From: Physocladia obscura
Taxonomy: Eukaryota > Chytridiomycota > Chytridiomycetes > Chytridiales > Chytriomycetaceae
NCBI GenBank assembly: GCA_027596945.1
Contig: JADGJH010000272.1
Span: forward strand, 1 to 22,779
Reading direction: 5' to 3'
DNA: 22,779 bases
This document shows positions 1 to 13,020 of the stretch, piece after piece (position 1 is the stretch's first letter; each line of letters begins with the position of its first letter). Made by a program: the position numbers and the translations under genes. The notes below the pieces were generated by a model. The model saw only the letters and a list, made by a program, of their open reading frames with translations, did not search any database and was not told the DNA's origin.

Positions 1-58
1 ATTATTATTATTATTTTTTAATACTTTATATGTTTTATTTATTTATTTATTTATTTTT
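1..58. repeat. AT-rich microsatellite tracts
   Basis: An ATT trinucleotide run (1-16) is followed by ATTT tetranucleotide repeats (about 37-56) ending in a T run. The T-rich stretch directly precedes a CACAG acceptor at 71-76, so it probably lies in the last intron of the gene whose final exon follows. Confidence 0.7.
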
Positions 59-76
59 TTGTCAATATCGCCACAG

Positions 77-256
77 ATGGAAAACAAAAATTTGCTTAAA
101 ATAATCGACAATCTGCGCTTGGAAAATGAATTGCTCAAGACGTACAACAACAACATCAACAACATGAGATTTATGAACAAGCGAATTGGAGGTTCAGAAT
201 CTGTTGGTGACCTGTTGGAAACGGACATGTCTATGATGAGGATTCAACTTTCTTGA
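77..256 (+). CDS. Terminal exon of a coiled-coil protein (5' part outside window)
   Basis: The frame is open from before the window's CCACAG acceptor (71-76) to a TGA at 254-256. I place the exon start at 77, right after the AG, because a T-rich tract with AT-rich DNA precedes it. The 59 codons encode a leucine- and asparagine-rich segment with heptad-like spacing (LLKIIDNLRLENELLK), so a coiled coil is likely, followed by a short Met-rich tail. No family is recognised. The exon could instead be a small independent ORF, since its first codon after the acceptor is ATG. Reading the upstream sequence would decide this. Confidence 0.4.
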   Translation: MENKNLLKIIDNLRLENELLKTYNNNINNMRFMNKRIGGSESVGDLLETDMSMMRIQLS

Positions 257-1140
257 AATAGGAATTTCTTTTTATTGTTGTTTTGTTTTTTTAATTATTA
301 CCCCCCATTCATTCAATTCAAGGTAAGAAAACAAATCGAAAATTTTTATGTCGCGATATTATATAACTGCTTCAACTTGAAAGAAATGTGCGGATTGGAT
401 GCTTTGAAGTCAAAGTATTAGCACTAATAAGAATTTTTCATAGCTTTAGAACAAAGTTTCTAAGGTAAAATTGATTTTGTTATTGATTACAACTTGTGAA
501 GACCTTTCATCGCATCACATGATTTCAAATATATTTTGACGAACGAGAGAAAAAAAAATATTGATAAAACAATAAAGCAGAGCTTTAACAGCTCTCAGAA
601 CAAAATCATTCAATTAATATATTCTTGTGAAACTAGAGTAACTTAATAACTCAATGCATGGACATCATGGAAACTTGAGAATTAAATGGAGTCAACCAAT
701 AGATTTAAAAGAAGTACAAGCATTGTGATTGTTCGATTGTGGTTTGAAAAATTCTTTTCCTCCAAAAAAAATTTGAGAACGCCATATTCTGTCAATTTCA
801 CTTTGTTTTATTGGTTTCATGTGAATTCTGTGCTGTTTCTAATCCCACTATAATCACAATTCTGGTAGCTTCAGGTGAACCTCAAATTGACGGTGAAGTC
901 ATCACAACCTTCAAATAATTGGTTGAAGACAACTGATAGTCTACTGTGCGACTTCAAATAGTACATTTTTCAGGGATGACGAAATAATGCTTCATTGTCA
1001 GACACACTCAAATATCCATCAGTTAAATATTATTTTTAAGTAAATACGTTACAATATTGATATTTTCCTTTAATTCCCCTTTTTTTTCTCCATAAAACAA
1101 AAAAGAGTTAATTCCTTCCCAATCACAAAAAAACTATTGC
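257..1140. other. Intergenic spacer without a recognisable gene
   Basis: AT-rich sequence lying between the 3' ends of two convergent genes (terminal exon at 77-256, DUC1-domain gene ending at 1141). All frames are broken by frequent stops, and I see no tRNA-like cloverleaf or long repeat. It has roughly 13 CpGs in 884 bp, a useful internal comparison for the CpG-poor right end of the window. Confidence 0.6.
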
Positions 1141-2409
1141 CTATGCAGTACTTTGATGTGAATGTCCACCAGCATACGCCGCGGCATCATCCTTTTCCAA
1201 ATCAAATTCAACTATAAAAAAGGGAATGTTTTTGGACAACGACTTGCACACAAGCCGGATCGGTTGGTTGTTGAGGTAACGAACAAGGTTCACATTGATG
1301 CCGAGGTTCAAGTCAAATGTATTGAGATCGATGAATGGTGCAAATATCTGGGTGAGAGAGAGAAGTTTAGATGAGTAATTACCATTCATTTTTACATTCA
1401 TCATATCTTGCTTCGTTCAGTGATTTCCTCACCTCCAAATTATAAACATACTCTGGCAAAAACTTTGCATCTTCACGATGAGCCTTTGAACCAAAAAACC
1501 TTCTCCGCTCGGCAACAGCGGCATCAGGGAATTTTGGTTCGTCCAAATACTCTGGTAGCAGCAGTTGATTGTGTTCGTGGAGCTCCTTCTCGCCTCCCCA
1601 GAGCCAATCGCCGAGTACGGCGGCAACGTCGAGCGGTAAAGACTGCGGATTCGTGGAAAGTGCGACACTGATTTCGGCAGTGGGGGAAGTTGCGGCGTAG
1701 AGCGGTTTTGGGGAAGATTTAAGCAGCTTATCATTGGAGGCTGAGTTTGGGATTAGAGACGCAGGTGATGGGGATTTGACGACGTGAGCCGTGTTCATTG
1801 CGCAGAGGGCTGGCGAGTACAACCAAGGAGTATCGGAGTAGAGGTCCGCGAGGAGGGCCGGATCGATCATATTTGCAAACTTCATTGCGAGCCACGCGCC
1901 AGTGGGCGGGTTGACTTTGCGTTCGAATTCGGCGCCAAATACAACGTCGTCAGCCGAGTATTCCTGTTTGTGATTGGTTATTGATTTGTCGTGAGGCGTA
2001 GACGACGTTCAAGTGTCGCGTGGCTTCAGGGAGGGGACACAGAGGGACTCACGTGCTTGAAGCGGCCTTGCAGCTGGATGGAAAACAGGCGTCTGCGGAT
2101 GCCAAAGTAGGGTGTGTCTTGGCGTGGCGGCTCGTCGGGACTCGGCGTGCGGCCCTTGAAGTTGCGCACGCGCACGGCCACGCGGCCCACAAAGAACGGG
2201 CTGTCGATAAAGTGCGGGATCGCGTCGTTGTTGATGCTGGCGGTGGCGAGCGTTGACAGCGACGGGCCGATCCGCACCCGCAGCGTGCGCCCCGCCGCCC
2301 CAAGCCCGGGTGGCGACTCGTCAGACACTTCGGGCGTGCCCGGTATTACGGGCGTGCTGGCCCCGCTCTCCTTGTCACTGCCTCCGCCACCTCCGAACAG
2401 CCAGCTCAT
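1141..2409 (-). CDS. DUC1/DUF1769-domain protein, 364 aa
   Basis: Three exons on the minus strand: 2409-2053, 1963-1433, 1347-1141 (stop TAG at 1143-1141). Introns are 89 and 85 nt, both phase 0, GTGAGT...CAG and GTGAGG...CAG. The domain runs almost end to end. After a Gly/Ser-rich N-terminus come LRVRIGPSL, the FIDSPFFVGRVAVRVRNFKG block, SIQLQGRFK, then (across intron 1) EYSADDVVFG and GAWLAMKFANMIDPALLADLY, and (across intron 2) YNLE joined to IFAPFIDLNTFDLNLG and YLNNQPIRLV. This block order is that of PF08588, known from fission yeast Duc1, a cell-cortex protein. The molecular role is not settled, though membrane or cortex association is the family expectation. The first exon is much more GC-rich than the surrounding DNA. 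The start codon at 2409 lies only 99 bp from the stop of the bZIP gene in the same orientation, so its promoter overlaps that gene's 3' region. Confidence 0.9.
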
Positions 2410-2508
2410 TTCTTCTTTTTCTTTCGCAAATCACCACATACACCAAACCTCTGTTAAAAACCATCATACAAACAATAATGTAAGAAAATAAGAGAACGAA
2501 AAAGGCAG

Positions 2509-3312
2509 TCAGTGTTTTCCGGCCAAGCTATTCATTTTTAACATTGCTTGGTGGGCTTCGTGCAAGTGCTGCTCGAGGGTGCCGACACGCTCCATCAGAT
2601 CCTTTTGGCGAGAGAGCAGCGTCAGTTTTTCGTTTTCGAGTACGGCCACCTTGACTTCGAGATCCTTCTTGTCGGCCTGTAAGGCACGGACTGTGGAATC
2701 CAGGGATTCAACCTGCAGCGGTGCAAAAAGCAGAAGGTGTAAGAAATTTTTAGGCCGAGTGGGAGGACACACCTTTTGTAGCTTCCGCAGCCGTGACCTT
2801 CGTGCGGCCTCGGTGTTGCGGCGCCTCTTTTTGGCGGCGGGGTCGTCGTCGTTGTCGTTGTGGCTGTCATTGTCGTCGTCGTTATCGTTCTCGTCCTCGG
2901 GATCAGCGGACACAGACGTGCGTGAGGCGGGCCGCCCCTTGCGCACCAGCACCGACCCCGGCCCCGCAGTGCTGCCAATGGAGGCGGACCCCGACCCGGC
3001 AGCCACACTGGCTCCAATGTTGAGATCGTCCGCTGCCCTCTCGTAATGCAGCATCGCCGTGGACACTGGTGCTGCCTCGCCGCCCAGCCCCATGCCCACG
3101 CCTCGCACGCCCAACTCGCCTGTTGTTGCGCTGTACAGCTGCATCAATCTATCGTGCTGTCCCTGTCCCTGCCCATGCCCATGCGCTTGGCGTTGTTGAT
3201 GTTGATGCTGATGTTGCTGTTGTTGTTGTTGTTGCTGTCCTTGCAGTGTGTTTGGTGATGATGTTGAAGAAGAAGAAGCTTGCATCATATTCGTGTTCCA
3301 AACTGACCACAC
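2509..3312 (-). CDS. Gcn4-type bZIP transcription factor, 247 aa
   Basis: Two exons: 3312-2773 and 2712-2509 (stop TGA), with one 60-nt phase-0 intron (2772-2713, GTGTGT...CTGCAG). The protein starts with a Ser-rich stretch and a poly-Gln/His tract (coded at 3191-3237). Next are low-complexity Gly/Ala/Ser, an acidic Asp/Asn run and the basic region KKRRRNTEAARRSRLRKLQK, ending at residue 180. NTEAARRSR is the DNA-contact signature of the Gcn4/AP-1 class, and after splicing the spacing to the first zipper leucine equals that of Gcn4. Leucines then recur exactly every seven residues at about 184, 191, 198, 205, 212, 219 and 226, a long zipper. The protein should bind TGASTCA-like sites as a dimer in the nucleus. 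Two such sites lie 157-178 bp upstream of its own start. Met 1 versus Met 9 as start is not certain. The intron is stop-free and a multiple of three (see findings). Confidence 0.95.
   Translation of the reverse strand: MWSVWNTNMMQASSSSTSSPNTLQGQQQQQQQQHQHQHQQRQAHGHGQGQGQHDRLMQLYSATTGELGVRGVGMGLGGEAAPVSTAMLHYERAADDLNIGASVAAGSGSASIGSTAGPGSVLVRKGRPASRTSVSADPEDENDNDDDNDSHNDNDDDPAAKKRRRNTEAARRSRLRKLQKVCPPTRPKNFLHLLLFAPLQVESLDSTVRALQADKKDLEVKVAVLENEKLTLLSRQKDLMERVGTLEQHLHEAHQAMLKMNSLAGKH
3191..3237 (-). repeat. Triplet repeat coding poly-Gln/His
   Basis: Runs of CAA/CAG with CAT/CAC, seen on the plus strand as GTT/GTG/ATG triplets, encode the N-terminal Gln/His tract of the bZIP factor. Length variation between strains is expected for such tracts. 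Confidence 0.8.
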
Positions 3313-3929
3313 ACTATGTGAAAAATATTGAACTACTTGTCACTCTGTTTGCGCGAGTAGATTTTGTTTCTCTGATTTGCTGCGAGCGTGGAGGAGGGTA
3401 TAGCTTCTCTTGTGCTTGTTTCAGGTTGTCTTTCGGGATGAGGTTTTTTTGTGGAAGACAAAAATTTGTGAGTCATTGTGATTTGAGTCATTGTGACACG
3501 TTCAAGAGTAATTCAAAGTCACCATCAATTGTGTGTGCTTTATTTCTTCCCGTTGTAAAATTGTGAAAGTCAAAATGGGTTTATTAAAATTATTTAATCA
3601 AACAACCCTTATCTTTGAAATGCAAAAAAGGAACAAACTCCGAGGATTCAAAGTTTATCCAAGCAAACAGCATCCGCCTCTTCTGCGATGCATGCAACAC
3701 AATTGCCATGTCCAGGCATTTTTGGGTCACAAAAAATAAAGGAAAAAAAAACAAAAAAACAGAGGAACAGCAAACCTTTGCTGGGCGAGCAAATTATTCA
3801 ACAATTAAGAAAGGATTATTTTTTATAGCACCATAGTCTCTAATTTGAAATAAACGATTTCAAATCTATTCACAAAAGGGACAAAAAAAAAGGACCATCA
3901 ACTCCAGAAAAACAACAAATATTACAAAA
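3313..3929. other. Divergent intergenic region between bZIP and ABCC genes
   Basis: This 617-bp spacer lies between the two start codons. It contains the tandem TGAGTCA pair (3469-3498) and several T runs. A short plus-strand frame at 3615-3836 has a CxxC motif (LFCDAC) but no good start and no family match, so I do not call it a gene. Both promoters must lie here. A further TGACTCA is found at 4024-4030, inside the first exon of the transporter. Confidence 0.6.
3469..3498. promoter_or_regulatory. Tandem AP-1/Gcn4-type bZIP sites
   Basis: Two adjoining 15-bp units each start with TGAGTCATTGTGA, at 3469 and 3484, differing only in the last two bases (TT versus CA). TGAGTCA is the perfect AP-1/Gcn4 heptamer. 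The sites are 157-178 bp upstream of the bZIP start (3312) and about 440 bp upstream of the ABCC start (3930). The encoded bZIP has the NTEAARRSR contact motif that recognises this heptamer. Autoregulation, and control of the divergent transporter, are inference. Confidence 0.6.
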
Positions 3930-9409
<5,480 letters not shown>

Positions 9410-9439
<30 letters not shown>

Positions 9440-9800
9440 TACGAACGAAGGTTTTGTCTTGAAAGAAAATAAAAAATAAAAAGAAAAAGGGCAGAGCATG
9501 TGTAAAGGAAATAGCACATATGATTTAGTCCTGCTTTTGGTGTCTTGACTTATTTTTTTGTTTTTGAAAATAATCTAAAGTATTGTCAATGGTATTGACA
9601 CTTGCGTAGTTTTTGTGTTATTGTTAATCCTCTATCACAGTATCAATCCCCATGATGATGTTTTCGACCGTCAAGAATGTTCGGTTGATCACAAAATCTT
9701 GTCTGCAACTATCAACAAAATATTTTTTTTCAATTATTTATTCTGACCTGGGCGGAGGACATAAGAAAATCAGTGGAACAAAAAAAATTAAGAGAAAGAA
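9410..9800. other. Intergenic spacer, ABCC 3' end to TMEM231 start
   Basis: This 391-bp AT-rich stretch has A-rich DNA with AATAAA-like words at 9465-9485, suitable for the ABCC polyadenylation signal. The remainder should hold the TMEM231 promoter. No ORF or repeat of note is seen. Confidence 0.5.
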
Positions 9801-11044
9801 ATGCTGACAATTCACAGTATTCCATTCCAACGTAGATTTCGTGTCGCATTATTTTCTAAAGCATCTCTTTTGGCTTTCTGTTTCGCATTGGCGAGCATAA
9901 TTTTGCCATTTTTTTGGGCATTCTCAGCGCAATGTAACAACAACAAAAACTCAACTTATATGCTCACAGAAACAAAATATACGTCTAAAAAACATTCGTT
10001 TGACTAATTCATTTTTTAAAGCATTCTGGCTCAAGTTAGAAACATTTTCGGCTCAACCCGCTGTTACATTCATGCGAGAAAGTATGATTATATTGGATGG
10101 AACAGACATTGCGATTGGTGCACCATATACATTGTTTTATTCTACAAATGTGCAATTGAACCAGCTTTTTGAATTCAACGTACATGGAGTTCCTAGTATC
10201 AAGGTTAAAATTCTGTTTTTCTTTTTCTTTTTCTGTATCTAATTGATACTACGAAACAGACTGCTGACGTCGATATAAACAACGATGGCATCCCCGATCA
10301 CTTAATTTTTCAAATAGTTATTCCACTTCAACAATCAATCAATATTAATCGAGTTCGACTTGCCTTGTTTCTTCGTTACGATCTGGATGTTTGTGTGTTT
10401 CGATTAGCTTCATCATTAATTTTAATCCGCACTGTCAGAGTAAAGCACGATTGTCAATGGAAACAGCAGCTATTTTCGACGAAAATATTGCAATTTCTGC
10501 TTCATCGATCGAAATAAATGCTGATTTGAGAATTGTTCAACGAGAATTGCTGTTCCCGCCGATTGACAATTACGACTACATGAATGCTATTATCGATTAT
10601 TCGCTTGCAAATACAGGACAAGATACAGTAAATTTATCTTGGCCGAAAATTGTAAGTAACTATGAGACGCGAGGCAGTTGAGTTTTCTTTTTCCTACCTT
10701 TTTTTTCTCTTAATATTTTTTCATTATCTTCTTTTAAAACCTTGTTAACAGTCAGAACAAAACTTGATTTCGCATCTGGACCCACGTGGTCTGGTCCACG
10801 AGCAATAAACCAGCCTTTGACCATCAAAGGAAAGATTATGTATTCAAAAGATATATATTCCTATCGGCCAGGTGTAATGGAGGTGTTGAAATTCGCGTGG
10901 ATTCAATATGTCGCCTATTTCGTGCTTGTGTACACTGTGTGTCGGCATGTTTTTGTTTGGGCAGTGGAAAGTGGTGTAGTTAATTCGCATGTAATTGTTG
11001 ACGTTTTGCCAAAACAAGACGGATTTAGAGGTCATCACTTTTAA
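9801..11044 (+). CDS. TMEM231: TMEM231, ciliary transition-zone membrane protein, 324 aa
   Basis: Five exons: 9801-9933, 10022-10203, 10260-10388, 10439-10676, 10752-11044 (975 nt, in frame; introns 88, 56, 50 and 75 nt). The family blocks are in order. The first TM (about 17-41) is followed by FWLKLETFSAQPAVTF. Next come VPSIKTADVDINNDGIPDHLIFQ and IPLQQ, RYDL, IVSNYETRG and YSYRPGVMEVLKFAWIQYV, which runs into the second TM (about 276-297). Human TMEM231 has the same architecture and almost the same length (316 aa). TMEM231 is part of the MKS/B9 module at the ciliary transition zone that gates membrane protein entry. In a fungus it marks a flagellated life stage. Exon 4 is extended to 10676 (donor GTTGAG) rather than to the GTAAGT at 10652, because only this keeps frame and family alignment. 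The gene is convergent with the GPCR gene, 230 bp away. Confidence 0.93.
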
Positions 11045-11274
11045 AAAGCAATAACCTTTGATTTAAAATCAAAGCATCAAATGAAAGTATGAACGTTGAG
11101 AAATTGAGAAACCAATCATAAATCAAAAAGACACTTGTACAATTTTGTTTTTTCAAAATTTTTTGGTCATACTCCAATTGGCTTAAATCTTTCAGCTTTT
11201 CCTTAAAATCTTCAATCTCTTCCTTCTGAGATTTTGTTAAGCAAAAGTATGAAAAAATAAATACAGCTATAAAT

Positions 11275-12293
11275 TTATTGTTTTTTTGAAGTTGAAGGGG
11301 TCGCCTTTGCTTTATTTATTCCTACAGAGAACAGCTTTCTAACATTAACTTGTATTTCATGATTATATGAAAGCAAAATGAATGGATCAGCCCAATCATT
11401 CAACATCACTAATGTAGCTGTAAAAAGGTCCATATTTGATGAAACATTCGACTTTGTTTTTATCGCAATTCCAAGCACTTAAAAAAAAAAAGGAGTTACT
11501 TTACATTTACTCAAATAATCAACTAACTAGTTGCATAGGGGAACCAAACGGCAAAAAAAGATCCCACAATGATAAGACTTTGCCTCAATAGCGCTGTTTC
11601 ACTCTGCTCCAATGTCAAGAATTGTTTTTCAATCAATCTAGATTTAGCCGTTATTGCAGAATCGGAATACTCCAAAGAACGCTTGATAACGGCAACAGAA
11701 ATATGCATTTTATAAAAAATATGTATGTATACTGTTGTAATAGTGATTAAAGAGCTTCCTATAAAAGCCACGGTCATCCACGTAATTATTTTTGCACCGT
11801 TGGATTGGTTAGTGTAGTCAATTCCACAATAAACTTGGCTAGGTTGTAGAGAATATCCGATGCCAGTAATTAATGGAGCAGCGGCGGCAATACAAGAAGA
11901 TGTCAAGACACATAATGTGTACAACCAAACAAATTGGCATGATAATTGCTTCTCATAAATTATTGCTGAGTAACGACAGATTGCCAATCCAACAATCAAT
12001 TGAAAATGACATGTACAAGTAAATACAATAAAAAATCCAGGAATCAAGCAATCAACGCTAAATATAGATACTCCAACTTCGTTATTTAGCAACCACGTAA
12101 TACTTTTTATTGATCCTGATACACCTGCGCTGGATTTGATGAAGTCAATGATACAAATAAAAAATGACAGAAATGATGTTGGTGAAAGGCAGTGTATTTT
12201 TGAAATAGAGCTGACAATCACGATCAAGTTTGCGACAGTTCCTACAAGTGTTGTTGCACCATAGATTACTGTATTTGTGAACACATCTGGCAT
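11275..12293 (-). CDS. Rhodopsin-class (class A) GPCR, 322 aa
   Basis: Two exons: 12293-11528 and 11477-11275, with one 50-nt phase-1 intron. Seven hydrophobic helices fit residues about 8-32, 38-60, 79-104, 121-147, 168-194, 236-258 and 271-292. Class A landmarks are present: N22 (1.50) in GTVANLIVI, D50 (2.50), C82 exactly 25 residues before R107 (C3.25 to R3.50), C156 in the second outer loop for the disulfide, VWFP (W250, P252) in helix 6, and ADPF (P287) in helix 7 followed by a helix-8-like HEIQVNVRKLF. Deviations are CRY instead of DRY and DPxxL instead of NPxxY. Position 7.43 is Met 280, so there is no retinal-binding lysine and it is not a light-sensing opsin. The N-terminus is very short (about 7 residues). 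Signalling through heterotrimeric G proteins is expected; the ligand is unknown. AAAATGCC gives a good start context. Confidence 0.88.
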
Positions 12294-13020
12294 TTTCTAT
12301 TAACTTATTTGGAAACCTTCGAAAATTTTGAAGATTTTCGCGATAATTCGTATGTGTTTTCAAGATTGCAAAAAATTTTGTTATGCCTAGCACTGAATCT
12401 CACCTCATTGCAAGCACGACTATCAAAAACTTCACTATTCTTGCTGTCTCTATTTCGAGGAGTGATTAAAATGTATTTATTAATGATGTCACTGAGCTTT
12501 GGACGATATTGGAGTCAATTTTTTAGAATTTGCATTTCGTCTCTACTCTGATTATTTTATGGCCGATTCTTGCCATTGCGTTGTATGACTTAAATTCAAA
12601 TCTAAAACATACTGAGAAAAACTTTCCCAATCCGACATATTGGCACTGAATTTAGAACTACTTTTTATAGCTTATAAATGAGCAAATTTTGTCTTCTGTG
12701 AGTTTGGCAATCTTGCTTCAGGCATAAATAGATAATTCGAAATACACAATCCAAAGATATTGTTCAAGCTTTAGCAGTATCAATAACATCAATATCTCAT
12801 GACCTCGTATTCAGTGAAAATGTTGTGGAACTTAAAGATTATTTGGCTCCAGTTGCCAAAGAAATATCTCATAACACAATTATCTCAGAATCAAACGTTC
12901 TCCAGTATTCTAAATAAGATTTCTTTTCTCTTCAATGGGAAGAAACGAAAAGAATGGAGCTGTTTATCTCAAGATATCTGACCTCAGTTTGGTGTATTTT
13001 TGAAAAGTAAAAAGTCTCTT
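12294..13020. other. Intergenic region upstream of GPCR and downstream of RMI1-like gene
   Basis: 727 bp of AT-rich DNA with normal CpG content. One plus-strand frame (12309-12551) antisense to the GPCR upstream region lacks any ATG before half its length and has no recognisable motif. I see no RNA gene or repeat. It should contain the GPCR promoter and the RMI1-like 3' end. Confidence 0.5.

Noticed and set aside
2026..3566. Several long plus-strand frames opposite the DUC1 and bZIP genes
   Set aside because: They result from high GC content and triplet repeats (few stops) and show no motifs or splice support. The minus strand carries the conserved domains.
3615..3836. Small plus-strand ORF with a CxxC motif between bZIP and ABCC
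   Set aside because: There is no convincing ATG start, it has a single CxxC, a Lys/Asn-rich low-complexity tail and no family match; it lies in promoter DNA.
11275..12293. Microbial or animal-type opsin
   Set aside because: There is no lysine in helix 7; the 7.43 position is Met 280. Type I rhodopsins have a different topology and motifs.
12309..12551. Plus-strand 80-codon frame upstream of the GPCR
   Set aside because: It is opened only by a non-ATG codon, has hydrophobic low-complexity content, and shows no conserved features.
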